From: Clostridiales bacterium
GTDB taxonomy: Bacteria; Bacillota; Clostridia; Saccharofermentanales; Saccharofermentanaceae
Length of the DNA stretch: 64,000 nt
Reading direction: 5' to 3'
Assembly: GCA_017428155.1 (NCBI GenBank)
Contig: JAFRRJ010000020.1
Coordinates: forward strand, 62,001-126,000
Part shown: positions 8,512 through 16,791 of the stretch, in pieces
Layout: each line of letters opens with the position of its first letter
How positions within the stretch are numbered: the stretch's first letter is position 1
Position numbers and translations under genes: made by a program
The notes under the pieces: generated by a model
What the model saw: the letters and a program-made list of their open reading frames with translations, nothing else
The model's database searches: none
What the model was told of the DNA's origin: nothing

Positions 8512-8544
8512 TCATCCTAACGATGTCCCGGGATGAGGTTTTTT
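8512..8544 (+). terminator. Probable terminator of the polyamine operon
   Basis: TCATCC (8512-8517) pairs with GGATGA (8531-8536), followed by GG and six T. A second small hairpin, GCCCG/CGGGC, lies at 8548-8562. The loop of the first is long, so strength is uncertain. Confidence 0.5.
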
Positions 8545-8684
8545 ACTGCCCGGATAACGGGCATAAATTCGCAAGAATAATTGATCTGAGAAAAACACAC
8601 CGTTCGCAGCAATAAAATACCGGTGGTTTTGTGAACCGTAAAAGAATTGTCACACCATTAGTAAGTGCGTTTAGCGTATCTTTT

Positions 8685-8693
8685 TGGTACAAT
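8685..8693 (+). promoter_or_regulatory. Candidate extended -10 promoter for the DHH gene
   Basis: TGGTACAAT fits the extended -10 form TGnTATAAT with one mismatch, about 35 bases before the ATG. No clear -35 box is seen 17 bases upstream. Confidence 0.35.
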
Positions 8694-8727
8694 GGTGGAG
8701 CAACTTTTAAAATTCGGGTAGTTGTTT

Positions 8728-10215
8728 ATGAAATTAAAAGACTTTTTAAAATACAAGAATATCGTGATCCAGTGTCACGATAATCCGGACGCTGATGCAT
8801 TGGCTTCAGGTTATGCGCTGATGTGGTTTTTCGCGCAGAACAAAAAAGAAGCAAGATTTATCTACAGAGGAAGAAACGAGATCCAGAAGAGCAATCTCAA
8901 GAAGATGATCAAGGAGCTCGAGGTACCGGTTAAGTATGACCCGTTCTTTACCGACGAGCCGGATCTCCTTATAACTGTTGACTGCCAGTATGGCCAGAAG
9001 AACATCACGACGACCAAGGCAAAGCAGGTTGCCATCATCGACCATCACCAGAATGTCACGACACTTCCCGGAATGGTTCGCATAAGAAGCGACATAGGAA
9101 GCTGCTCCACACTCTGCTGGGACATGATAAGAGAAGCAGGCCTCAACCCGAACGACAGCAGACTTCTTGCGACAGCTCTTTACTATGGTCTTTACACAGA
9201 TACAAACAGGCTTTCGGAGGTATCCCACCCGTTAGACCGGGACATGATGGATACTCTTGTGATCAATAAGGGCACCATCACCGAGATGGTCAATTCAAAT
9301 ATCTCCCTTGATGAGCTTCAGATCACCGGCAAGGCGATACTGAATTATGAATATCATGCAAGCAACAAATATCTCGTGATCGAAGCTGAAGCTTGCGATC
9401 CCTGCATTCTGGGTGTCATAAGCGATTTTGCACTTGAGACCGAGAATGTCGACGTCTGCGTTGCTTTCTACCAGAGCCCCTATGAGATCAAATTCTCAGT
9501 AAGAAGCTGCTCCAAGGAAGTCCACGCGGATGAGCTTGCGGCTTTCCTTGCAGAAGACTTAGGCGGAGGCGGAGGCGGCCACAACCTTAAGGCCGGCGGC
9601 TCCATTCAGCCTGACTACCTCAAGAAGCCCGCAAGAGAGACGATCGAGGAAAGACTTGTCCAGTACTATGACAGATATCTTGTCATCTACGCCAAGAATA
9701 CAAAGCTCAATATTTCCAAGATGCAGGCTTACGAGAAGATCGCACAGTCTCTGGGATGCGTTAAGCTTACGGATGTTTTCCCGCTCGGAACCCCGATCAA
9801 CATAAGAACACTGGAAGGCGATGTCGATACTGTCATTGATAAGGATGCTTACCTCATGATCGGCGTTGAGGGCGAGGTATATCCCATCAAGGAGAACAAG
9901 CTCTTAAGCAGTTACCAGCTCACAAACTTCGTATTTACCAGAGAGTTTGAATATGAGCCGAGGATAAAGAACAGGGTCACGGGCGAAGTAAAGCACGTTA
10001 TGCCTTTTGCGAAGACCGTCAGAACACTCGGCAATTCGATAGTATTTGCCCAGCCTCTGAGACAGCCTGTAAAGCTCTTTACAGCCTGGACTGAAGATAA
10101 GTATTATTCCGGCGATGTCGGTGACTACCTCACGGTAAGAGCCGATGACGAGCACGATATCTATATCGTAAAGGGCGAACTCTTCAGCAAGTTCTACAAG
10201 ATAAGACACAAGTAA
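8728..10215 (+). CDS. DHH-DHHA1 phosphoesterase with extra C-terminal domain
   Basis: A 495-residue protein. Residues 1-320 are a complete DHH phosphoesterase: HDNPDADA (17-24), the Asp of TVDC (84-85), DHH (105-107), the GLYTDTN segment (154-160), and a glycine-rich GGGGGGH motif near 279-285 for the DHHA1 domain. Known relatives (NrnA, GdpP) cleave nanoRNA, pAp or cyclic dinucleotides. It lacks membrane segments and GGDEF, so it resembles the soluble NrnA group. Residues about 320-495 form an unusual added domain ending in GDYLTVRADDEHDIYIV, which resembles short PGDYG-like proteins. The ATG at 8728 is preferred over the in-frame TTG at 8722; the ribosome site is weak. The gene is monocistronic and convergent with the TIR gene. 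Confidence 0.75.
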   Translation: MKLKDFLKYKNIVIQCHDNPDADALASGYALMWFFAQNKKEARFIYRGRNEIQKSNLKKMIKELEVPVKYDPFFTDEPDLLITVDCQYGQKNITTTKAKQVAIIDHHQNVTTLPGMVRIRSDIGSCSTLCWDMIREAGLNPNDSRLLATALYYGLYTDTNRLSEVSHPLDRDMMDTLVINKGTITEMVNSNISLDELQITGKAILNYEYHASNKYLVIEAEACDPCILGVISDFALETENVDVCVAFYQSPYEIKFSVRSCSKEVHADELAAFLAEDLGGGGGGHNLKAGGSIQPDYLKKPARETIEERLVQYYDRYLVIYAKNTKLNISKMQAYEKIAQSLGCVKLTDVFPLGTPINIRTLEGDVDTVIDKDAYLMIGVEGEVYPIKENKLLSSYQLTNFVFTREFEYEPRIKNRVTGEVKHVMPFAKTVRTLGNSIVFAQPLRQPVKLFTAWTEDKYYSGDVGDYLTVRADDEHDIYIVKGELFSKFYKIRHK

Positions 10216-10217
10216 AC

Positions 10218-10376
10218 ATCATTGAGAATACTGCCGTAGCAGCAAAAAGCGTCGCCGATTCGGGAAGAAAGGACGTTGCAGCGATCTCATCTTCAGACTG
10301 CCGGCAGCTCTACGGGTTTGATGCTGTAAAAGACGACCTCCAGAATACCGAACCCGTTATTTCTTTGATCGGGTAA
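10218..10376 (+). pseudogene. Prephenate dehydratase (pheA) remnant
   Basis: Directly after the DHH stop, 53 codons read through without a start codon. They encode a peptide containing ENTAVAAKSVADSG, DVAAISSSDCRQLYGF and DDLQN. This matches the end of the prephenate dehydratase catalytic domain, where the family has an AAGAAKxVAE-like segment, an AAIASxxAAxLYGL-like segment and NIQD. The upstream catalytic region and the downstream ACT domain are absent. It looks like a leftover of a deleted pheA gene; a chance resemblance is unlikely but was not tested by alignment. Confidence 0.55.
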
Positions 10377-10436
10377 GTTAACCGGGTTTGACAGGGGCTC
10401 AGAGCCCGTTGGTCCGGCACAAATACTCATTCCATT

Positions 10437-10555
10437 TTTCTTCCAACATTTTTGCTTCAAAAACCGGAGCAAATGTCGGAATTAGCCGGATTCCGACATT
10501 TCTTCCAACTTTTTCGCTCAAAAAAACGGAGCAAATGTAGGAATTAGCCGGATTC
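10437..10555. repeat. Two tandem copies of a 57-bp intergenic repeat
   Basis: Copy 1 at 10437-10493 and copy 2 at 10499-10555 share TTTCTTCCAAC, a T-rich tract, GGAGCAAATGT and GGAATTAGCCGGATTC, with few differences. They lie between two convergent genes and contribute to terminator-like hairpins. Confidence 0.75.
10471..10501. terminator. Hairpin between convergent genes, probable bidirectional terminator
   Basis: A perfect 12-bp stem (10471-10482 with 10490-10501) has a 7-base loop. A T-rich tract follows on the plus side and A-rich sequence precedes it, giving Ts on the minus side. A second stem, AATTAGC/GCTAATT at 10542-10563, sits closer to the TIR gene stop. Together they should stop transcripts of both the DHH gene and the TIR gene. 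Confidence 0.6.
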
Positions 10556-10582
10556 AGCTAATTTGACGAAAACAGTGACGGA

Positions 10583-13500
10583 TCACAGGCCGTATTTGTC
10601 CTTGAGTTCCTCGGGCATTTCCTGACCATCCAGCAGACGGTTTGCCTTGGCGATCAGATCATCCAGAGTATAGTGCCTGTAATAACCGAGATGACATTCG
10701 GCGTCATCTACATACGAATATACATAGAAACGGTCTGAAGCCGCGTGATAACAATACGCGTCCTTAACGCAGAAGAGCTCGTTATAAGTCTCGGTATTAA
10801 TGACGCTGACCTGGTCGCCTTCCTGCAGATAGAGCAGATGCTCCTCATTGTCAAAAGTCAGCTTCATATTGCCTGAACCCCAGAGTGCTATCTCGCATTT
10901 GTGAAGCGGTTCGCCGGTATTGGCATCGAGTATAATAAGGAAATCGTCAGCGATAATATAGAGCAGGCCGTCTTTGAAGGCTGCATCAAAACGGTAATTG
11001 TAATTCAGATGGAAATGGTACAGTTCCTTAAGGGAACCGTCTGTTACCAGAACTGTATTCTCGTCATAGAGCAGAACCAGTGATCCGTCTTCGGAAACCG
11101 ATGCGTAAGCATCAGTGTAAGCTTTGATAAACCACTTCTCGGGCAGATCAATTTCCTTGATCTTATGAGTCTTCATGTCTGCTGAGAACATGCGGTCCTC
11201 GACCGGGATCAGGATCTTATCAAGTTCTTTGAGATAGCAGGGGTCTCCGATAGTGAACAGCGAGATGTCCTCGAGCTCGTAGGGATCAAATTCCTCATAA
11301 CCTGAACCGTCAATATCAGTTACTGTCAGAGTTAATTCTGAAGATAAATAGCTGCATTTAATGATCTTTCCGTTGGAGACTGTACTGCTGAGACCGGTCT
11401 CAACATCGACCTTTTTGCAGTTTCCGTCTTCGGGATCTATCAGATAAATGCTGTCGCCGAAGATGCCGTATATCTCGCCGTCTATGTTTTCGATGCTGAA
11501 CGCTCCGGAAAGATAACCTTCGTAATCAGTCAGGTCTTCTGTATAAACGAGTTTTTCCGAATTCAGATCCACAATGCTTAATCTGATGCATTTGAGATCC
11601 GTGATCAATGACGCGATGATAAGATAGTCTTCATCGGAATAGAATTCCTGGTAACTGGTGCCTGTCGAAAAATCAGACATACCCTTGATCTGGTTAAGCT
11701 CATCATCTTCAACCAGACGTGCATAGCATATGATGTCCGTGCTGGAAGATGATGCGGCATAGATCTTCTCGCCCGTCATGCCGAATTTGACATTGTTGCA
11801 AAGGACGTTATAAACGAGCATTCCGGGGTCATCCTTATGGGTTCCGAAAGCATACTCCCCGTGTCTGCAGATAAACTCGGGCAGCCCGTTGTTATTGAAG
11901 TCCGAAGCACTTACGATCGCGCTTCCTGTCGTGTAGCGGACAAGCTCCTCTCCGGTGTCCGCATCATAAAGGATACCCGTGTTGCCTATATAGAAAAGAA
12001 TAGCATTGCGGGCAGGCACAGCTATGGAATGGAATTCAACGGCCGCTTCAAGATAATCGACTTCACTCGACCAAAGCTGCTTCATGGACATGTTAAAGCA
12101 GTAATTGCATACGGTGCTCGGTTCAATATACGATATCCCGTCACTGTACATAACAGAACCAAGACCGTCGATATTGAGAGCCATTACGCAAAGATGTGAG
12201 TTGTCCGTAAAGCACAGGTCTGACAGGTAAGATGAATTAACCGAACCGGAGTAGTCTTTTCCGCTCTGAGTGTCATATATATGGACGTCCTCAGTGCCGA
12301 AAGTCAAAGAATCGGTATATCCGATCTTAGTGCCGTCGGGTGATACTGCGAGCTTGCCGACATTATGGTAAAACGTATCCTCCATGACCTGATAAGTATC
12401 CTTAATACTGCCGTCTCTTGCTGAAATCCGTAAGATCTTTCCGCTGCCTCCGTCAATAAACACTTCGCGGTCAGTCGTTGCGACATAATCCTCATAATAG
12501 GATGCATCATCGTTCTTATAACTCCAGATGAGAGATCCTGTCTTAATGTTAAAAGCTTCAATACGGTGGAGATAAGTGACAAGGATCGTATCGTTACCTA
12601 AGAATTCTATGTCTGTCGTATTGCTCTCGCCGGTCTTTTTGAAAAGCAGCTCGTGGTTTTGTGTGTTCCAGCAGTAAAGGTTGCCTGATTTGTCCAGCGC
12701 AGCAAGTGTAGTCTCATCATTTGACAGGATACAGTTCGTAATGTATTGCTCCGTCTTATAGTTCCATATAGGTGTGTAGTTAATGCCGGCCGCAGTCTCG
12801 TAAGCATGGGTAGCCGTTGTGATCGCATGTACAGCCTGTGCCGTTACAGGCATCTTGTCTTTCTCTCCGTTCGGGAGAGCGGCAAGTGACATATGAAGTG
12901 CATCGGAACACTTCTGTTCAGCCATCAGCTGTTCTGCTTCATTTGCAAGATAGACCGATCTGCTCCGGAGCGAATCAATGTAGCTGTCATTGATCTTTTT
13001 GCCTGTATATGCCATGTAGGCACCAAAAGCGATGAGAGCTGCAAATGCGACGCTGATAATTGCCGCAGTACGCCTGATGCGGTACTGTCTGCTACGTCTT
13101 TGAAGTTCATCGTAGGAGCATCCGAGGAGCGCTGCCGCAAGACGCGGAAGCTCTTCCTTATCAGCCGTGGAGCGCGGAAGCCTGTAATCGCATGACAGCG
13201 GCTCGACCGACACCTTGACCGTGTGGGGGAAGCCGTTCTCATCAACGTATTCTTTCTCTGTTGTAAGAAGTTCTTCGGGGATAACATCAAAAGGTTCGCC
13301 GTCACAAAGAACAGTCAGGACCTTATCCCTGGAATGAGTCTTAAGGAAAGTGTTTATCTCCCTTTTGACCCAGATCGAGTCCTTGGTGTTGGTTGAGCAG
13401 ATTACGATGAGGTAGTCAGCCTTCTCCAGCGCTTCGGTGATAGTCTCAGTAAGATCGCTCGTGATGGGGAGCTCATCCTTATCCCTGAAGATACGGGTGA

Positions 13501-13636
13501 TCTTCTCACGCTTAAGCTTCTTCTTGAGTTTGTGCGGAACATGGAAATGCTCGAGTTTCCTCTGAACATGTGTGGCAATAGCCGAATCTAACGGAGCGTG
13601 TCTGTACGAGATGAACGCATTATAAAAATCTATCAT
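10583..13636 (-). CDS. TIR domain - transmembrane - beta-propeller protein
   Basis: A 1017-residue protein with three parts. Residues 1-125 form a TIR-like domain: FISYRH at 8-13, FRDKDELP at 50-57, and SIWVKREIN at 87-95 with Glu93 in the position of the catalytic glutamate of NAD-cleaving TIRs. A linker with LLGCSYDELQRR follows at about 170-180. One membrane helix is at about 190-210. The rest is mostly beta, with repeated blades of WD40/PQQ type (for example YCWNTQNHELLFK, VHIYDTQSGK, LILDANTG), probably outside the cell. The ATG has AAGGGA eight bases upstream. This could be a membrane sensor whose propeller detects a ligand and whose TIR acts inside on NAD or as an adaptor. No effector or defence gene adjoins it, so a defence role is inference. 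Confidence 0.75.
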   Translation of the reverse strand: MIDFYNAFISYRHAPLDSAIATHVQRKLEHFHVPHKLKKKLKREKITRIFRDKDELPITSDLTETITEALEKADYLIVICSTNTKDSIWVKREINTFLKTHSRDKVLTVLCDGEPFDVIPEELLTTEKEYVDENGFPHTVKVSVEPLSCDYRLPRSTADKEELPRLAAALLGCSYDELQRRSRQYRIRRTAAIISVAFAALIAFGAYMAYTGKKINDSYIDSLRSRSVYLANEAEQLMAEQKCSDALHMSLAALPNGEKDKMPVTAQAVHAITTATHAYETAAGINYTPIWNYKTEQYITNCILSNDETTLAALDKSGNLYCWNTQNHELLFKKTGESNTTDIEFLGNDTILVTYLHRIEAFNIKTGSLIWSYKNDDASYYEDYVATTDREVFIDGGSGKILRISARDGSIKDTYQVMEDTFYHNVGKLAVSPDGTKIGYTDSLTFGTEDVHIYDTQSGKDYSGSVNSSYLSDLCFTDNSHLCVMALNIDGLGSVMYSDGISYIEPSTVCNYCFNMSMKQLWSSEVDYLEAAVEFHSIAVPARNAILFYIGNTGILYDADTGEELVRYTTGSAIVSASDFNNNGLPEFICRHGEYAFGTHKDDPGMLVYNVLCNNVKFGMTGEKIYAASSSSTDIICYARLVEDDELNQIKGMSDFSTGTSYQEFYSDEDYLIIASLITDLKCIRLSIVDLNSEKLVYTEDLTDYEGYLSGAFSIENIDGEIYGIFGDSIYLIDPEDGNCKKVDVETGLSSTVSNGKIIKCSYLSSELTLTVTDIDGSGYEEFDPYELEDISLFTIGDPCYLKELDKILIPVEDRMFSADMKTHKIKEIDLPEKWFIKAYTDAYASVSEDGSLVLLYDENTVLVTDGSLKELYHFHLNYNYRFDAAFKDGLLYIIADDFLIILDANTGEPLHKCEIALWGSGNMKLTFDNEEHLLYLQEGDQVSVINTETYNELFCVKDAYCYHAASDRFYVYSYVDDAECHLGYYRHYTLDDLIAKANRLLDGQEMPEELKDKYGL

Positions 13637-14081
13637 GTTGTGATCCCTTTATATAATTTCTCCTACCGCAATAGTATCACAAATATGGGCATAAATGCCT
13701 TTTACAGGTAATACAGGTTAACGGTCCCGGATGTTGCATTATGTATTTATTGTGCCTGATAAGAACTGACATTATGTGTTTTTGGAAACCTCGAGAATAA
13801 GCTGTTTTTGGCTTTTTTCGCCCTCGAAAACCATCCGAAGTGATTACGAAGCCGGAAGGTATATTGACCTTGAGGTTTAGCAACATGAAGGAAAGAGACG
13901 ATGCCGAAGGAAGCTTTTATATCATCCTTGCGGTATATGATGAGCTGCATCATCGAAGAGAGTTCATAAGCGATGAGCATGCATTCCTTATCGGTTCTGC
14001 GGCCTCTGTAAAGCCAATACGGCATAAAGCCGTGTTATAATGGCCGTAAAGTCCTTATATGGGAATGACAGGAGGAACAAT
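13637..14081. other. Intergenic region of 445 bp with no convincing gene
   Basis: The region separates the start of the TIR gene from a small membrane protein gene. Short open frames on both strands (13747-14025 minus, 13840-14040 plus) lack ribosome sites and recognisable products. An extended -10 box (TGTTATAAT, 14033-14041) 40 bases before the next ATG is a plausible promoter for that gene; the small hairpin CGGC/GCCG overlaps it at 14020-14032. Confidence 0.5.
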
Positions 14082-14510
14082 ATGACAATTACCAGAGCAC
14101 AAAAAGAGAGAAAAGCTAAGATCAAAAAGGCTGTCTTATGGATAGTTCTTTCCGCATTTATCATGATCGCGCTGCCGTTCCTGGCAGTAAAACTGGTCAA
14201 TTCCTTTGCCGGAATGGGCGTAAGCCTTCTGCTTTTCTTTGCCGTTAATCCGCTTTATTCGGCAATATCCGGATATTTTGCAGGAAAGGATGTAAAGACC
14301 TTCTGGTGGATTACTATTGTTAATGTCCTGTTATACATTGGTGGCGTATGGATATTCTTTGATACAGGCGAGACAGCATTCTTTATCTACGCGTCTGTCT
14401 ATCTTGTACTGGGTCTTGCAGCAATGATAATTACAGCGCTCGTTAAGAAATCCCGTGAGGATAAGAAGAATGCCATAAAGGAAGCAAGGAAACTGAGAAA
14501 AGGCTCGTAA
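14082..14510 (+). CDS. Small integral membrane protein, unknown function
   Basis: A 142-residue protein with a basic N-terminus (RAQKERKAKIKK), four predicted membrane helices (about 18-38, 43-62, 70-88, 95-118) and a strongly basic tail (KKSREDKKNAIKEARKLRK). ACAGGAGGAACAAT before the ATG is an ideal ribosome site and decides the start. No family was recognised. Basic ends suggest that both termini are in the cytoplasm. Confidence 0.65.
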   Translation: MTITRAQKERKAKIKKAVLWIVLSAFIMIALPFLAVKLVNSFAGMGVSLLLFFAVNPLYSAISGYFAGKDVKTFWWITIVNVLLYIGGVWIFFDTGETAFFIYASVYLVLGLAAMIITALVKKSREDKKNAIKEARKLRKGS

Positions 14511-14606
14511 AGGGCCCCTCGTCTCAGAATACACGGAATCAAAAACAGAGCAAATGAGCATATAATATCTACATCAACATTTTCAGGATAAGAAAGGAAT
14601 ACGACT

Positions 14607-15014
14607 ATGGCAGGAATTGATAAGGTATGCGAATTCTTGGACAAGACCCAGACTTATTATCTGGCAACCGTTGAGGGTGATCAGCCCAGAGTAAGACCGT
14701 TCGGCACGGCACTCGTTTATGACGGCAAGCTCTATATCCAGACAGGCAAGGTCAAGCCGGTTTCAAAGCAGCTCGCCATAAATCCCAAGGCAGAGATCTG
14801 CGCTTTCGACGGCAGCACAGGCGTATGGCTCCGCGTAGCAGGCGAACTCATCAATGATGACAACCGCGACGTAAAGGTTGCAATGCTCGAGAAGCTCCCG
14901 CAGCTTAAATCGATGTATGATCCTGATGACGACAACACACAGGTGCTCTATTTCAAGGATGCAACAGCAACATTCAGCGGTTTTGCAGGCCCTGTAGAGA
15001 CGATCAATATCTGA
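14607..15014 (+). CDS. Pyridoxamine 5'-phosphate oxidase-like (FMN-binding split barrel) protein
   Basis: A 135-residue member of the PNPOx-like split-barrel family. The N-terminal YYLATVEGDQPRVRPFGTAL, then KLYIQTGKVKPVSKQL, are the typical FMN phosphate-binding strands, and VRVAGE-like GVWLRVAGELINDDN follows. Such short proteins bind flavin (FMN or F420) and reduce unknown substrates; they are not true PdxH. AGAAAGGA precedes the ATG. A TATAAT at about 14561-14566 could be its -10 box. Confidence 0.75.
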   Translation: MAGIDKVCEFLDKTQTYYLATVEGDQPRVRPFGTALVYDGKLYIQTGKVKPVSKQLAINPKAEICAFDGSTGVWLRVAGELINDDNRDVKVAMLEKLPQLKSMYDPDDDNTQVLYFKDATATFSGFAGPVETINI

Positions 15015-15099
15015 TCAGAATCAAATATCCTGATCCGGTGACGGAGAGGCTTTCTGACACCGGACCGGGAATACAAACAGATCCGGAGATAACTCAGAC

Positions 15100-15927
15100 A
15101 TGATTCAGGATATCTTCCCGCATAAGCTGGATAATCATTATTATCCGGCTCGAAAAGCTGATGCCTCAAGCATTGTAATTGCCTTTAAAGATCAGGACGT
15201 CCTTGTTAAGGGCGACCTTTTTCCGCGCGTGGAAGATCTTCCTGACGTAAATTCTGAAGATCTGATTTACCTGTTCTCTTTAGACGATGAGAATAATTAC
15301 TTTTTCCTTGATGCAAAGAGCGCGGATCTTAAGATCCCGCAAGGGTATGAATTCGTCAACGTAAGGACATTCAGACGTTCAGGCACTGCAAAGAAATACA
15401 GGGTATTCCTTGCATATACCGCGCTCCAGCTTGCCAACTGGTACAGGGGAAATAAATACTGCGGATGGTGCGGCAGGGAGACGTTCAGGGACGATAAGGA
15501 ACGCGCATTAAGATGTGAGTGCGGAAATGTCATTTATCCGAGGATCGTTCCCGCGGTAATAGTCGGAGTTACAAACGGAGATAAGATCCTTGTAACGCAG
15601 TACAGGACAGGCTTTGCACATTATGCGCTCATTGCAGGCTTTACCGAGATCGGCGAGACTTTGGAAGAGACAGTCGCCCGCGAAGTCATGGAGGAAGCCG
15701 GACTTAAGGTAAAGAATATCCGCTACTATAAGTCCCAGCCGTGGGGCATTGTCGATGATATTCTCGTAGGTTTTTACTGCGATGTTGACGGTGACGATAC
15801 CATCACTATGGATGCGGGCGAACTTAAGACCGCAGAGTGGCGGAGCAGGGAAGACGTTATCCTGCAGCCGGATGATTACAGCCTTACCAACGAGATGATG
15901 AAGATGTTCAAGGAAGGTAAAGCCTGA
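15100..15927 (+). CDS. NUDIX hydrolase with zinc ribbon, NudC-like
   Basis: A 275-residue protein. Residues 1-110 are the variable N-domain. A zinc ribbon has Cys121, Cys124, Cys139 and Cys141. The NUDIX box spans about 180-202 (GFTEIGETLEE then REVMEEAG), with all Glu residues of the GX5EX7REUXEEXGU pattern. NudC enzymes hydrolyse NADH and remove NAD caps from RNA. They carry SQPWPFPxS after the box; here it is SQPWGIVDD (212-220), so the nicotinamide-specific motif is only half kept. NADH pyrophosphatase is the best call, with altered specificity possible. Confidence 0.75.
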   Translation: MIQDIFPHKLDNHYYPARKADASSIVIAFKDQDVLVKGDLFPRVEDLPDVNSEDLIYLFSLDDENNYFFLDAKSADLKIPQGYEFVNVRTFRRSGTAKKYRVFLAYTALQLANWYRGNKYCGWCGRETFRDDKERALRCECGNVIYPRIVPAVIVGVTNGDKILVTQYRTGFAHYALIAGFTEIGETLEETVAREVMEEAGLKVKNIRYYKSQPWGIVDDILVGFYCDVDGDDTITMDAGELKTAEWRSREDVILQPDDYSLTNEMMKMFKEGKA

Positions 15928-15960
15928 GCACTATCTCGATAACAAAATTTTTAAATGAGT

Positions 15961-16791
15961 TCAGCCTCTGATCTTTCCTGCAACAGTACAGATAATAAAT
16001 GCAGCGATATCCGTTACAACTATCGTTGATCCGACAGGTGTCTGGAGCAGAATCGAGAGAATGATCCCGGATAATGCACAGAAGACTGAAAGGCATGCCG
16101 AGAAGATCGTTACGGAACGGAAGCACTTGAAGATCCTCATTGAAGACAGGGCAGGGAAGATTACCAGTGCGGATACAAGGAGCGAACCTACAAGGTTCAT
16201 CGCAAGAACGATTATCACTGCGATTATCGTTGCAATAAGAAGGTTCAGTATATTGGTCTTTGTTCCGACTGCCTTCGCAAAATTCTCATCAAATGTCACA
16301 GCGAAAAACCTGTTATAGAATGCTACGAACAGGATAACGACAATGACCGATAAAACGATGCTGAGTATTACCTCCGACTTTGTCAGTGTGAGTATCTTGG
16401 CCGATCCGAAAAGCGTGGTGCAGACGTCACCCGAGACATTGGATGAAGCCGGGAAAATGTTCATCAGAAGATATCCTACGGCAAGTGCACCGACGGATAT
16501 CATGGCTATTGCCGCATCACCTTTGATCTTCGCGTTCTGGCCCGTCCAGAGAAGAAGGATCGCACAAAGGATTGTGATCGGAAGTGTAAGTATCATGCGG
16601 TCGGAAAGCCCTGTTACCGCAGCTACAGCCATAGCACCGAATGCTACATGGGACAGGCCGTCACCGATATAGGAGAATCTCTTAAGGACGAGCGTAACGC
16701 CCAGAAGAGATGAGCAGAGTGCGATGAGCACGCCTACGATCAGGGCATAGCGCACAAAAGGATAATCGAGATAAGTGATCAGTGTATTCAT
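15961..16791 (-). CDS. znuB: Zinc ABC transporter permease
   Basis: A 276-residue membrane protein of the ABC-3 family (metal importers), with about eight hydrophobic helices. SLLGVTLVLKRFSYIGDGLSHVAFGAMA near the N-terminus is the signature of ZnuB/TroC-type permeases. Its start codon overlaps the last base of znuC by one base, so the two are coupled. It is the last gene of the znuACB operon. Manganese as substrate is the main alternative, since TroCD and ZnuB are hard to tell apart; the Zur-like operator upstream favours zinc. Confidence 0.85.
   Translation of the reverse strand: MNTLITYLDYPFVRYALIVGVLIALCSSLLGVTLVLKRFSYIGDGLSHVAFGAMAVAAVTGLSDRMILTLPITILCAILLLWTGQNAKIKGDAAIAMISVGALAVGYLLMNIFPASSNVSGDVCTTLFGSAKILTLTKSEVILSIVLSVIVVILFVAFYNRFFAVTFDENFAKAVGTKTNILNLLIATIIAVIIVLAMNLVGSLLVSALVIFPALSSMRIFKCFRSVTIFSACLSVFCALSGIILSILLQTPVGSTIVVTDIAAFIICTVAGKIRG

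Noticed and set aside
13747..14040. Short overlapping open frames of 92 (minus) and 66 (plus) codons
   Set aside because: Neither has a ribosome site or a recognisable product, and they overlap each other.
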